Positions 18,135-26,647 of a stretch of 64,000 nucleotides of DNA are shown piece after piece. The translations under genes and the position numbers were made by a program. Source of the DNA: Streptomyces novaecaesareae (GTDB taxonomy: Bacteria > Actinomycetota > Actinomycetes > Streptomycetales > Streptomycetaceae); the NCBI RefSeq assembly GCF_000716875.1, contig NZ_JNWQ01000001.1:1-64000 (forward strand). The letters are read 5' to 3'. Within the stretch, counting starts at the first letter, position 1. Each line of letters starts with the position of its first letter. Below the pieces are notes generated by a model that did not search any database, was not told the origin of the DNA, and worked only from the letters and a program-made list of their open reading frames with translations.

Positions 18135-18232
18135 GCCGCCCCGGCCGTGACCGCCCTCGCCGCCGCCCCGCTCCCGGACCGGCCCAGCCGCCTGGGACCT
18201 GCGGCTTGCCCGGGCGGTTGGCCCGGAGGGGA

Positions 18233-19357
18233 TTACGGCATCGCGGGGACGGGCGCCGTCGCCGGGGCCCCGAGGAGCTTGACCAGGTTGTTGACGGCCG
18301 CACGCCCGGCCCGGTTGGCGCCGACGGTGCTGGCGGAGGGGCCGTAGCCGACCAGGTGGACGCGCGGATCGGCGGTGGCCCGGGTGCCGGTGAGCGCGAT
18401 GCCGCCGCCGGGGGAGCGCAGGCCGAGCGGGGCGAGGTGGCCGACCTCGGGCCGGAAGCCGGTGGCCCACACGATCGCGTCCACCGCCAGCTCCTCGTCG
18501 CCCCAGGCGACCCCGTGCTCGGTGAGGCGGTCGAACATCGGCCGGCGGTGCAGCGCGCCCAACTCCTCGGCGCGCCGGTAGGCGACGGACGGGCCGAGCC
18601 CGGTCACGCTCACCACGCTTCGCACCGGCAGGCCCTGCCGGACCCGCTCCTCGACCTTGGCGACCACCGCGCGCCCGTACTCGGGGGTGAACGGTCCGTC
18701 GTGGTAGACGGGTTCGGAGCGGGTGACCCAGACCGTCCGGCCGACCGCCGCCACCTCCGACAGCACCTGGATCGCCGAGGCGCCGCCGCCCACCACCACG
18801 ACGCGCTTGCCGGCGAACTCCTCGGGGCCGCGGTAGTCGGCGTAGTGCAGCTGGCGGCCGGCGTAGTGGCCCGGGTAGTGCGGGAGGAACGGGCGGGTCC
18901 AGGTGCCGGTGGCGTTGATCAGCGCGCGGGTGGACCAGGTGCCGCGGTCGGTCTCGACCAGCAGCCGGGAGTCCGGGTGCTCGGACTCGGCGCGTACGGC
19001 GCGGACCGCGACGGGGCGTACGACCGGGAGCGCGTGCCGGGCCTCGTACGCCGCGAAGTACCCCGGCACCACCTCGCGGGCGGGGGCCTCGGGGTCGGCC
19101 GGCGGGAGTTCGGCGTCCGGGAGGTCGTGGAAGCCGTGCACGGTGGCCATCCGCAGCGACGGGGAGCGGTGCGCCCAGGCGCCGCCGGGCGCGGGAGCGG
19201 CGTCGAGCACGACGAAGCCGCCGTCGGCGTCCTCCCGGTAGGGGGCGAAGCCGCGGCGGCGCAGGTGGTAGGCGGCGGACAGGCCCGCCTGCCCGGCGCC
19301 CACCACCAGGACGTCCACGCGCTGCGGCGCGCTGTTCGTTGCACCGTAAACAGTCAC
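18233..19357 (-). CDS. FAD-dependent NAD(P)-binding oxidoreductase (flavin monooxygenase-like)
   Basis: A 374-residue protein with two Rossmann motifs. VLVVGAGQAGLSAAYHLRRRGF (about 16-37) binds FAD and VVVVGGGASAIQVLSEVA (about 187-204) binds NADPH. The FMO/CzcO-type signature PGGAWAHRSPSLRMATVHGFHDLP lies between them and an ATG-type motif (WATGFRPEVGHLAPLG) near 305. It is related to flavin monooxygenases and potassium-transport-associated (CzcO/TrkA-like) oxidoreductases. The GTG start at 19357 lies within an inverted repeat (ACAGTCAC at 19350-19357 and GTGACTGT at 19381-19388), a possible operator or leader hairpin. It is convergent with paaE. Confidence 0.85.
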   Translation of the reverse strand: MTVYGATNSAPQRVDVLVVGAGQAGLSAAYHLRRRGFAPYREDADGGFVVLDAAPAPGGAWAHRSPSLRMATVHGFHDLPDAELPPADPEAPAREVVPGYFAAYEARHALPVVRPVAVRAVRAESEHPDSRLLVETDRGTWSTRALINATGTWTRPFLPHYPGHYAGRQLHYADYRGPEEFAGKRVVVVGGGASAIQVLSEVAAVGRTVWVTRSEPVYHDGPFTPEYGRAVVAKVEERVRQGLPVRSVVSVTGLGPSVAYRRAEELGALHRRPMFDRLTEHGVAWGDEELAVDAIVWATGFRPEVGHLAPLGLRSPGGGIALTGTRATADPRVHLVGYGPSASTVGANRAGRAAVNNLVKLLGAPATAPVPAMP

Positions 19358-19398
19358 GCCGATGAAACATCTGGGGCCAGGTGACTGTTCCCCGTCGT

Positions 19399-19770
19399 TC
19401 AGGCGATCGGGGAGATCACCGCGGCGGTGCCGTAGGCGCAGACCTCGGTGCCGACGTCGGCCGCCTCCGTCACGTCGAAGCGCATCATCAGGACGGCGTT
19501 GCCGCCGCGCGCCTTGGTCTGCTCGACCAGCCGCTGCATCGCCTCGTTGCGGCTCTCGACCAGGGTCTTCGTCAGACCGCGCAGCTCGCCGCCGATCAGC
19601 GACTTCAGACCGGCACCGATCTGGCTGCCGATGTGGCGGCTGCGGACGGTCAGCCCGAAGACCTCGCCGATCACGTGGTCGACCCGGAAACCGGGGATGT
19701 CATTGGTGGTCACGACCAGGACGTCGGCGTTCGGGCCCTGCCCGCCGCCGTACTCGTTGATGTCAGCCAT
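19399..19770 (-). CDS. YbjQ/UPF0145 family heavy-metal-binding-like protein
   Basis: A 123-residue YbjQ-family protein. The body DVLVVTTNDIPGFRVDHVIGEVFGLTVRSRHIG and the C-terminal GGNAVLMMRFDVTE/CAYGTAAVI segments are diagnostic (PF01906). Family members form pentameric assemblies; their role is unclear. The start is taken at ATG 19770, where AGGA lies 8 bases upstream; ATG 19779 would abut that site. It lies 41 bases upstream of the oxidoreductase on the same strand. Confidence 0.88.
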   Translation of the reverse strand: MADINEYGGGQGPNADVLVVTTNDIPGFRVDHVIGEVFGLTVRSRHIGSQIGAGLKSLIGGELRGLTKTLVESRNEAMQRLVEQTKARGGNAVLMMRFDVTEAADVGTEVCAYGTAAVISPIA

Positions 19771-19894
19771 GGGGCTCATCCTGCCAATGTCGTGCGTCCG
19801 AGTGACCGAGGCCGGGCCGGGCGATGGCCGAGAAGGCGCCCGGAAGCTGGTCCGGACCGGTGATCGGGCGGCCGAAAAGCCGTACCGTAGCCCC

Positions 19895-20824
19895 ATGGGC
19901 GAGCGAAGCGATCATCCACAGGGGCCGGGCGCGGCGGAGGACTCCGGTGCGCAGGAGATCGAGGCGACGGTGGTGCTGGGCCTGCGGATCAGTGACTGGC
20001 CGGCCCTGCGCGCGGCCGCGATCAGGGCCGTAGAGGAAATGGACTTCGAGGGCATCGACCCGGCAGGTCAGCGCCGCGAACTGCTGCGCGAGGTCGCCGA
20101 GGACGCCAACGCGGCGCTCGGCGCGCTGCTGCACCCGGACCGGCTGGTGGCCGCGATCCCCGGCGTCGAGGCGATCGGCGGCACCCTGGAGATCAGCGTC
20201 ACGGAGGACTTCACACCGGACTTCGCCGACCTGTTCCCGCTGGAGTCCGAGGACGAGGACGGCGGCGCGGGCGCGGACTGGACGCTCACCCCGCGCACCG
20301 CCTGCCTCCTCCACGCCCAGCTGCTCGGCCTCGCCGACGCCGCCTACGACGACCTCGACGAGCACGGGGACGAGCCGGTCGTCGACGGCGAGGACACGGA
20401 CTGGACGGTCTTCGCCCGGCTGCCCCAGCGCACCTGGCGGATGCACCGGGGCTGGCGCCGCACGATGGCCCGGGCCTTCGACGACCTGGCCGACGACCTC
20501 GCGCTCGGCGAGTGGCCGCTGCCGCGCTGCCTGGCCGAGGAGATCGCGCTGCGGATGGCCCTGGTGGACGCCCGGGTGCTGCTCGGCGCGCAGCCCGAGT
20601 CGGTGGCGGACATGATGGGCGACCTTCCGGCCGACCTCTACGACTACGACTGGGACGGCTGCCACGACGAGCTGTTCGGGGTCTTCGGGCCGGACGAGGG
20701 CGATCCGGAGCTGGCCGCGGAGCAGCGGACGGAGATGCTGCTGGCGGCCACCCACCCCGAGGGCTGGTTCCTGATGTACGAGGATGCGGAGGAGCGGGAC
20801 CCGCAGCGCGGCTACCGGCGCTGA
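19895..20824 (+). CDS. Uncharacterised actinobacterial acidic protein
   Basis: A 309-residue soluble, acidic protein (many Asp/Glu) that I do not recognise as a named family. It has no signal peptide or membrane segment. The middle holds FARLPQRTWRMHRGWRRTMARAFDDL (about 170-195), and the C-terminal half has a DYDWDGCHDELFGVFGPDEGDPE acidic stretch. Strong third-position G/C bias supports a real gene. There is no ribosome binding site before ATG 19895, and a TACCGT -10-like hexamer lies a few bases upstream, so it may be translated leaderless. A short 8-base tandem repeat follows the stop. Confidence 0.78.
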   Translation: MGERSDHPQGPGAAEDSGAQEIEATVVLGLRISDWPALRAAAIRAVEEMDFEGIDPAGQRRELLREVAEDANAALGALLHPDRLVAAIPGVEAIGGTLEISVTEDFTPDFADLFPLESEDEDGGAGADWTLTPRTACLLHAQLLGLADAAYDDLDEHGDEPVVDGEDTDWTVFARLPQRTWRMHRGWRRTMARAFDDLADDLALGEWPLPRCLAEEIALRMALVDARVLLGAQPESVADMMGDLPADLYDYDWDGCHDELFGVFGPDEGDPELAAEQRTEMLLAATHPEGWFLMYEDAEERDPQRGYRR

Positions 20825-20826
20825 CC

Positions 20827-20858
20827 GGGCGTCGGGGCGTCGGGGCGTCGGGGCGTCC
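20827..20858. repeat. 8-base tandem repeat GGGCGTCG x4
   Basis: Three perfect GGGCGTCG units (20827-20834, 20835-20842, 20843-20850) and a fourth with a final C. A related GGGGCGTCGGGG follows. It begins three bases after the stop of the gene ending at 20824. Confidence 0.85.
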
Positions 20859-20931
20859 GCGGGGCGTCGGGGTGCTGCGGCCGGACGGGCCCCGTCGGTG
20901 GCGGGCGGGGCGGGGCTGGCATGCTGGACGG

Positions 20932-21756
20932 GTGACTTCTCCGTTCGATGACCCGGCTTCCGTCTCCCCGGCTTCCGCTTCTCCGGCTTCCGCCTCTCCG
21001 TCCGACGTTGCTCCCGGCTCCGGCACCGGTTCCGACTCCGACTCCGATGCCGGTTCCGGTTCCGGCGCCGTCGTCTCCCCGGCCGCCGAGGAGCGCGACG
21101 CGCGACCGCAGTACGTGCTGCCGCTGGTCGTCCGGGTGGAGCGGGCCACCCCGCCCGGGCGGACGGACGCGCTGGAGACGTCGGCGCGGGCGGTGCTGAC
21201 CCTGCTGGCCGACCCGCGGGTGACCGAGGCGGACGGCGAGTGGGCGGAGCGGGTCGCGGCCTGGGAGGACGCCCGGATCCGCAAGGTGGTCCGCCGGGCC
21301 CGGGGCGGGGAGTGGCGCCGGGCGGGCGAGCTGCCGGGGGTCACGGTGCAGGGGCGGGAGGCGGAGGTGCGGGTGTTCCCGCCGATTCCGCTGGACGGCT
21401 GGCCGAAGGAGCTCGCCAAGCTGCAGGTCTCCGGGACGGACCTGGAGGAGACGGCCGAGGCCGGCGCGCCCGAGCCGGGGGTGCCGGTGCTGTGGCTCAA
21501 TCCGGAGCTGGAGATGAGCGCGGGCAAGACGATGGCGCAGACCGGGCACGCCGCCCAGCTGGCGTGGTGGCGGCTGGAGGAGGCGGAGCGCAAGGAGTGG
21601 GCCGAGTCCGGCTTCGCGCTGGCCGTGCGGACGGCCTCGCCGGAGGCGTGGGAGGAGCTCGTCCGCAGCGGACTGCCGGTGGTCCAGGACGCGGGCTTCA
21701 CGGAGATCGCGCCGGGCAGCTGCACGGTGATCGCGGAGCACCCGGCGCTGCGGTGA
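20932..21756 (+). CDS. PTH2-type peptidyl-tRNA hydrolase
   Basis: A 274-residue protein whose C-terminal part (about 180-274) is a PTH2 domain: MSAGKTMAQTGHAAQLAWW carries the conserved Lys/Gln/His set, followed by VVQDAGFTEIAPGSCTVIA. PTH2 enzymes recycle peptidyl-tRNA by cutting the ester bond. The N-terminal region contains a Ser/Ala/Pro-rich low-complexity leader (SVSPASASPASASPSD, then SDSDSDAGSGSG), followed by an extra actinobacterial domain, YVLPLVVRVERATPPGRTD. The GTG start at 20932 has no clear ribosome binding site, and a CATGCT -10-like hexamer ends a few bases upstream, so leaderless translation is possible. It is convergent with the ABC exporter genes across repeat copy 4. Confidence 0.85.
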   Translation: MTSPFDDPASVSPASASPASASPSDVAPGSGTGSDSDSDAGSGSGAVVSPAAEERDARPQYVLPLVVRVERATPPGRTDALETSARAVLTLLADPRVTEADGEWAERVAAWEDARIRKVVRRARGGEWRRAGELPGVTVQGREAEVRVFPPIPLDGWPKELAKLQVSGTDLEETAEAGAPEPGVPVLWLNPELEMSAGKTMAQTGHAAQLAWWRLEEAERKEWAESGFALAVRTASPEAWEELVRSGLPVVQDAGFTEIAPGSCTVIAEHPALR

Positions 21757-21774
21757 CCGGCGCAGGGGACGAGT

Positions 21775-21888
21775 GACGGCTGACAGGTAACAGGTAACGG
21801 ATAACAGATGACAGCGGACAGATTTTGAAATCTGTCCGCTGTCATCTGTTGCCCGTCATCCGTCAGTCGTCATCTGTTGCTCGTCATC
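21775..21888. repeat. Heptad inverted-repeat element, copy 4
   Basis: Perfect 23-base inverted repeat (21803-21825 and 21828-21850) around the spacer TG. Heptads extend left (CTGACAG, GTAACAG, GTAACGG, ATAACAG, ATGACAG, CGGACAG) and right (CATCTGT, TGCCCGT, CATCCGT, CAGTCGT, CATCTGT, TGCTCGT), staying in 7-base register for about 110 bases. It fills the gap between two convergent genes, ending 2 bases before the permease stop codon at 21891. Confidence 0.95.
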
Positions 21889-21890
21889 GG

Positions 21891-22640
21891 CTACCCACCC
21901 GAAACCTCGTACCGTCGCAGCGCCCGCAAGCCGCCGCAGACCGCGAGCGCCGCCCAAGCCGCCATGATCAGCAGTCCGGTCCAGTGCCCGTAGTGGACGC
22001 CAGGCTCGGGCTGGGTGCGCATCGCGTACAGCCCGGCCCGGTCGGGCAGGAACTGGCCGGCCTCGCGGACGCCGGGGATGGCGGACAGCAAGGTGGTGCC
22101 GAGGAAGAGCATCGGGGTCAGCAGGCCGAGCGCGGCGGTGAGGTTGCCCAGCATCGCGGTCAGTCCGAGGCAGAGCAGCACCAGCATCGGGTGGTACAGC
22201 ACGCCGGCCAGGAAGCTGCGGGTCAGGCCCGGGGTGGACGGGTCGAGGCCGACGGTGGCGCCGACGGTCAGGAACGACCCCGCCGTGGAGGCCAGCCCGA
22301 GCAGCAGGCCCAGCCCGGCGCCGAGCGCGAGCTTGGCGCCGTACAGCCGGCCGCGGCGCGGGACGGCGGTGAGCGAGCCGCCGATCATGCGGGTGTTGAA
22401 CTCCTGCCCGATGAGCAGGATTCCGATGCAGGCCACGGCGACGTGGCCGAAGTTGAGCCCGTAGTAGATCCCGCCGGTCGGGTCCTCGCCGGGGGTGTGG
22501 TCCTTCGTCCCGTAGGCGGCGTTGACGGCCGCGGTGACGCCGACGGTCAGTGCCAGAGCGACCAGTGGGGTCGCCCACTGCGAGGGCAGCGTGGTGAACT
22601 TGACCCGCTCGGCGCGCAGGGCGGCAGCCGTCCCGCTCAT
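21891..22640 (-). CDS. ABC-2-type transporter permease (second of pair)
   Basis: A 249-residue integral membrane protein with about six helices, of the ABC-2 exporter permease type. Conserved segments shared with its neighbour are YYGLNFGHVAVACIGILLIGQEFNTRMI, SLTAVPRRGRLYGAKL and FLPDRAGLYAMR...YGHWTGLL. The two permeases are clear paralogues and probably pair as a heterodimer. ATG at 22640; 29-base gap from the upstream permease. The gene ends against repeat copy 4. Confidence 0.87.
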   Translation of the reverse strand: MSGTAAALRAERVKFTTLPSQWATPLVALALTVGVTAAVNAAYGTKDHTPGEDPTGGIYYGLNFGHVAVACIGILLIGQEFNTRMIGGSLTAVPRRGRLYGAKLALGAGLGLLLGLASTAGSFLTVGATVGLDPSTPGLTRSFLAGVLYHPMLVLLCLGLTAMLGNLTAALGLLTPMLFLGTTLLSAIPGVREAGQFLPDRAGLYAMRTQPEPGVHYGHWTGLLIMAAWAALAVCGGLRALRRYEVSGG

Positions 22641-22669
22641 CGTCTCTCCCAACTTTCGTTCTTGCACGA

Positions 22670-23416
22670 TTACTTGGTGCGCTGGACGGCGCGCAGGCCG
22701 CCGTACGCCGCCAGGGCCGTCCAGAGCACCAGGATGAGCAGCCCGGTCCAGTGGCCGTAGTCGACCTGCGGGTCGTCGACGTACCGCAGTGCGTACTGGC
22801 CGGCCCGGTCGGGCAGGAACTGGACCACCCGGCGGACCCCGGGTACGCCGCTGAGCAGCGGCGAGAGCAGGAAGACCGTCGGGACCAGCAGTCCCATGGC
22901 GGCGGTGAGGTTGCCCAGCAGGGCGGTCGCCCCGAGGCAGAGCACCACCAGCAGCACCTGGTAGAGCACGCCGGCGATGACGCTGCGGGCGAGGGCCGGT
23001 CCGTCCCAGGCGCCGGGGACGTTGGCCGCGTACCCGGCGAGGGCGCCCGCCGTGCCGAGGCCGCCGACCAGCAGTCCGACCAGCGCGCCCATCGCCAGCT
23101 TGGCGCCGTACAGCCGGCTGCGCAGCGGCACGGCGGTGAGCGACACGTCGATCATGCGGGTGTTGAACTCCTGGCCGATCAGCAGGATGCCGAAGCACAC
23201 CAGCGCGGCCTGGCCGAAGTTGAGCCCGTAGAAGACGCCGACGCTGGGGTCGTCGATGAGATTGTGATCCGCGCCCTTCAGGATCGCGCCGGTGAGGGTG
23301 GTGACCCCGGCGGTGAGCAGGAGCGCGAGCAGCGGGGTGATCCAGAGCGAGCGGAGGGTGGTGAGCTTGATCAGTTCGGCGCGAAGGGCGTTGACGGTGG
23401 GGGTCGGGGTGCTCAT
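22670..23416 (-). CDS. ABC-2-type transporter permease (first of pair)
   Basis: A 248-residue, six-helix ABC-2 permease, paralogous to the one at 21891. Shared motifs are FYGLNFGQAALVCFGILLIGQEFNTRMID, SLTAVPLRSRLYGAKLA and FLPDRAGQYALRYV...YGHWTGLL. ATG 23416 overlaps the stop of the upstream ATPase gene by 4 bases (ATGA), which indicates tight coupling. The export substrate is unknown; small peptides or antibiotics are common for this type next to a LiaSR/NarL-like two-component system. Confidence 0.88.
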   Translation of the reverse strand: MSTPTPTVNALRAELIKLTTLRSLWITPLLALLLTAGVTTLTGAILKGADHNLIDDPSVGVFYGLNFGQAALVCFGILLIGQEFNTRMIDVSLTAVPLRSRLYGAKLAMGALVGLLVGGLGTAGALAGYAANVPGAWDGPALARSVIAGVLYQVLLVVLCLGATALLGNLTAAMGLLVPTVFLLSPLLSGVPGVRRVVQFLPDRAGQYALRYVDDPQVDYGHWTGLLILVLWTALAAYGGLRAVQRTK

Positions 23417-24330
23417 GCGGTGGCCTCCGCCCGGTACTCGACGCTGTCGGCGGTCATCCGCATGAACGCGTCCTCCAGCGAGTCCTGTTGCACGGCGATC
23501 TCGTACAGCACCACGCCGTTGGCGGCGGCGAGCGCGGCGATCCGCTCGGGCTCGGCGCCGCTCACCTCCCAGGCGCCGCCGTCGACTTCGGTGGCGTCGA
23601 GGCCGTGGCCGGTGCCGCGGAGCAGGGCGGCGAGTTTGGTCGGGTCGACGGCCCGGACCCGGACCCGGGTGCGGCCGTGGCGGTCGATGAACTCGGAGGT
23701 GGCGGCGTCGGCGAGCAGCCGGCCGCGCCCGATCACCACCAAGTGGTCGGCGGTGAGGGACATTTCGGTCATCAGGTGGGAGGAGACCAGCACCGCCCGT
23801 CCCTCGGCGGCCAGTTCGCGCAGCAGGGTGCGGATCCACCGGATGCCCTCCGGGTCCAGGCCGTTCACCGGCTCGTCCAGCATCAGGACCGGAGGGTCTC
23901 CGAGCAGCGCGGCGGCCACCCCGAGGCGCTGGCGCATGCCGAGCGAGAACTTGCGGATCCGGCGCCCGGCCGCTTCGGTGAGGCCGACCTGGGCGAGCAC
24001 CTCGTCGACCCGGCGCGCCGGCAGTCCGTTGCTCGCGGCGAGCCAGCGCAGATGGCCGTGCGCCGTGCGCCCGCCGTGCAGGGCCTGGGCGTCCAGCAGC
24101 GCGCCGACCTGGCGTAGCGGGTCGGCGAGTTCGGTGTACGGGCGGCCGCCGACCAGGGCGCGTCCGGCGGTCGGGCGGTCGAGGCCGAGGACCAGGCGCA
24201 TGGTGGTGCTCTTGCCGGCGCCGTTCGGGCCGAGGAAGCCGGTGACCACGCCGGGTCGGACCTCGAAGGACAGGTCGTCGACGGCGCGCCGGTCGTCGTA
24301 CTCCTTGGTCAGGCCCTGGATCTCGATCAC
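23413..24330 (-). CDS. ABC exporter ATP-binding protein
   Basis: A 305-residue ATPase. Walker A is LGPNGAGKSTT (about 37-47), the ABC signature KFSLGMRQRLGVA (about 129-141), Walker B PVLMLDEPVNGLDPEG (about 150-165) and the H-loop VLVSSHLMTEM. It resembles the CcmA/DrrA/BcrA-type ATPases of antibiotic or peptide exporters. The GTG start at 24330 is chosen because the conserved IEIQGLTKEYDDRRAVDDLSF begins there; the open frame upstream is a repetitive shadow. First gene of an ATPase-permease-permease operon, divergent from a two-component system. Confidence 0.92.
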   Translation of the reverse strand: MIEIQGLTKEYDDRRAVDDLSFEVRPGVVTGFLGPNGAGKSTTMRLVLGLDRPTAGRALVGGRPYTELADPLRQVGALLDAQALHGGRTAHGHLRWLAASNGLPARRVDEVLAQVGLTEAAGRRIRKFSLGMRQRLGVAAALLGDPPVLMLDEPVNGLDPEGIRWIRTLLRELAAEGRAVLVSSHLMTEMSLTADHLVVIGRGRLLADAATSEFIDRHGRTRVRVRAVDPTKLAALLRGTGHGLDATEVDGGAWEVSGAEPERIAALAAANGVVLYEIAVQQDSLEDAFMRMTADSVEYRAEATA

Positions 24331-24400
24331 GGTCGCCTTCCCCTCATCTCGTCGGTCGGTGGACTGCGTTGACGGCTCCATTCGACCGGAGGGGCCCGCT

Positions 24401-24448
24401 CCGGCGGATCCCGCCGGGGCGGGGAAGCGCCTCCCTCCCGGGAGGGAG
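24401..24448. promoter_or_regulatory. Two palindromes between ABC exporter and kinase genes
   Basis: CCGGCGG at 24401-24407 and CCGCCGG at 24411-24417 form a 7-base inverted repeat around ATC. CTCCCTCCCGGGAGGGAG at 24431-24448 is a perfect 18-base palindrome. Both lie in the 175-base divergent region that must hold the promoters of the exporter operon and the kinase gene, so they are candidate binding sites for the response regulator. Confidence 0.4.
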
Positions 24449-24505
24449 ACCGCCGGCGACCGGCGCGGGATCCCGGGAGCCGCGCCGGCCTGGCAGGATG
24501 GCCCA

Positions 24506-25846
24506 ATGCCCAAGATCACGGCGCGCAGGAACGCGGCGCGCAGGAATACGGTGCCCGGAGCCGCGGTGCCCGGAGCTGCGTTGTCCGGGGCCGCGTTGTC
24601 CGGACCCGCCGGTGCCGCCGCACCCGGTGCGGTGCTGTCCAGGTTGTTCGCGCCGCTGGTGGCCGGTGTCACGTACGCGCGACTGCTGCACCTGATCGTC
24701 GGGTGGATCTTCGTGGGCGTGTTGGTGATGATCTACCCCGGGACGTACGGGCTCGGCCTCGGCGAGATCCTGTCGGAGAGCATCGTGCTGGACTCCGTGC
24801 TGCTGGCGCTGGTCGCCCTGATCCCCGCGGCGCGGCGGGCCGAGGGCGTGCAGGCGCGGCTGCTGCTGGTGCCCGACCGCGAGGAGGACATCGCCACCGA
24901 GCCCTCCCGGACCTGGGCCGACCGGCGGCGGACGGCCGGCTGGCTGATCGGGCGGGTCGCGCTCGGTTCGGTCGTCGGGTTCGCGACGGCCCTCGGTCTC
25001 AACTCCGGCATCGGGCTGCTGGTCGGTCCGGACGGGCTGCGGTACCTCCCGTTCGCCCCGCCGGCCGCGTTCGCCTTCGGCTGGTTCCTGGTCTACGCCG
25101 GACGACTCCAACTCGCCATGGCCGTACGGCTGCTGGGCCCGTCCCCGGCGGAGCGGCTGGCGGAGGCGGAGCTGCGGGCCGAACGGCTGCTGGAGCGCAA
25201 CCGGTTGGCCCGCGAGCTGCACGATTCGATCGGCCACGCGCTGACGGTGACGGTCCTTCAGGCCGGGGCGGCCCGCGAGGTCGGGGACCCGGCCTTCCTC
25301 GCCAAGGCGCTCGAAGTCATCGAGGAGACCGGGCGGCAGGCCATGGACGACCTCGAACGCACCCTCGTCCTGCTGCGCGACACCCCGGCCGGGGCGAACG
25401 GCGTGGCCACCGAACAGCCCGGCATCGACCAGCTGCCCGCGCTGTTCGACACCGTCCGCGCGGCCGGCAGCCCGGTCGAGGCGCGGATCGAGGTGCCCGC
25501 CGGCGCGCTGCCCGGGGTGCTCTCCCGCGAGTCGTACCGGATCGTCCAGGAGGGTGTCACCAACGCGCTCAAGTACGCGCCCGGCGAGCCCGTCGAGGTC
25601 CGGATCGCCGTACGGGCGGGGCAGTTGGAGCTGTGTTGCGCCAACCGGCTGCCCGGCGGCGGGGTTCGGCCCCCGGCGGGCGGGACGCGGCCGGCGTCGG
25701 GCGGCGCGCGCAAGGGCGGCAAGGGCCTGCGCGGCATCCGCGAACGCGCCACGCTGCTCGGCGGGGAGGCGGCGGCGGGGGCGGCGGATGACGGGAGCGG
25801 GGAGTGGGTGCTGAACGTGCGGCTGCCCCTACGCTTGGGCTCGTGA
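24506..25846 (+). CDS. NarL-type sensor histidine kinase
   Basis: A 446-residue kinase. After a repetitive Ala/Gly leader ([17 protein letters not shown]), four hydrophobic segments lie between about 55 and 215. The HisKA_3 box is [25 protein letters not shown] (about 230-254) with His in RELHDS. The ATPase domain has [12 protein letters not shown] (N box) and [18 protein letters not shown] (G box). ATG 24506 lacks a strong ribosome binding site. Its stop overlaps the regulator's GTG start (GTGA). Divergence from an ABC-2 exporter suggests that the pair senses the exported compound or envelope stress. Confidence 0.9.
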   Translation: MPKITARRNAARRNTVPGAAVPGAALSGAALSGPAGAAAPGAVLSRLFAPLVAGVTYARLLHLIVGWIFVGVLVMIYPGTYGLGLGEILSESIVLDSVLLALVALIPAARRAEGVQARLLLVPDREEDIATEPSRTWADRRRTAGWLIGRVALGSVVGFATALGLNSGIGLLVGPDGLRYLPFAPPAAFAFGWFLVYAGRLQLAMAVRLLGPSPAERLAEAELRAERLLERNRLARELHDSIGHALTVTVLQAGAAREVGDPAFLAKALEVIEETGRQAMDDLERTLVLLRDTPAGANGVATEQPGIDQLPALFDTVRAAGSPVEARIEVPAGALPGVLSRESYRIVQEGVTNALKYAPGEPVEVRIAVRAGQLELCCANRLPGGGVRPPAGGTRPASGGARKGGKGLRGIRERATLLGGEAAAGAADDGSGEWVLNVRLPLRLGS

Positions 25847-26550
25847 CGAACGATCTTGTGGTGGACGGTCCGACCAGGGGCGCGACGGGCATGACGGACA
25901 TCCTGCTCGCCGACGACGAGGAGCTGGTCCGGGCCGGCCTGCGAGCTGTCCTGGAGGCGCAGGGGGACCTGCGGGTGGTCGGCGAGGCGGCCGACGGTGC
26001 GGAGGCGGTCGCCCGGGCACGCGAGCTGCGACCGGACGTCGTGCTGATGGACGTCCGGATGCCGGTGATGGACGGACTGGCGGCCACCCGCGAGCTGCTG
26101 CGCCCCGGCGCCCCGGGGGAGCGCCCGCCACGGATCCTGGTCGTCACCACCTTCGAGAACGACGACTACGTCTACCAGGCGCTGCGCGCGGGTGCCGACG
26201 GCTTCCTGCTCAAGCGCTCCCGCCCGGCCGAGATCGCCCACGCGGTACGGCTGGCGGCGGCGGGCGAGTCGCTGCTGTTCCCGGCCGCGATCCGCCGCCT
26301 GGCGGCCGGGCACGGCAACCCGACCGCCCGCGCGGCCATGGACCGGGCGGCGCTGACCGAACGCGAGGCGGAGGTGCTGCGGCTGGTCGCCCGCGGCCTC
26401 AGCAACGGGGAGATCGCCGAGCAACTGTTCCTCGGCGTGCAGACGGTGAAGACGCACGTCAGCAGCGTGCTGGCGAAGCTGGGTGCGCGGGACCGCACCC
26501 AGGCGGTGATCGCCGCATACGAGTCGGGGTTCGTCGAGCCTTCGGAGTAG
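25843..26550 (+). CDS. NarL/FixJ-family response regulator
   Basis: A 235-residue regulator. Receiver motifs are ADDEE (about 21-25), [13 protein letters not shown] with the phosphorylated Asp (about 67), [15 protein letters not shown] and [10 protein letters not shown]. The C-terminal LuxR-type HTH has [25 protein letters not shown] and [14 protein letters not shown]. Start GTG 25843 overlaps the kinase stop; ATG 25891 ([10 protein letters not shown]) is an alternative that would remove a 16-residue extension. Probably regulates the divergent ABC exporter. Confidence 0.9.
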   Translation: MTNDLVVDGPTRGATGMTDILLADDEELVRAGLRAVLEAQGDLRVVGEAADGAEAVARARELRPDVVLMDVRMPVMDGLAATRELLRPGAPGERPPRILVVTTFENDDYVYQALRAGADGFLLKRSRPAEIAHAVRLAAAGESLLFPAAIRRLAAGHGNPTARAAMDRAALTEREAEVLRLVARGLSNGEIAEQLFLGVQTVKTHVSSVLAKLGARDRTQAVIAAYESGFVEPSE

Positions 26551-26570
26551 GCCCTGACGAGGATGTGGGC

Positions 26571-26641
26571 GGCCGGGCGGTCGGGTGGTCGGCGGATGGA
26601 CGGTCGGGCGGTCGGACCGTCGGGTGGTCGGGCGGTTGGGC
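26571..26641. repeat. 8-base tandem repeat, GGTCGGGN type
   Basis: About nine units of GGTCGGGC/T (GGCCGGGC, GGTCGGGT, GGTCGGCG, then one 7-base unit, GGTCGGGC, GGTCGGAC, CGTCGGGT, GGTCGGGC, GGTTGGGC). It fills the gap between the convergent response regulator and modC genes, starting 20 bases after the regulator's stop. Confidence 0.8.
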
Positions 26642-26647
26642 GGGGAG

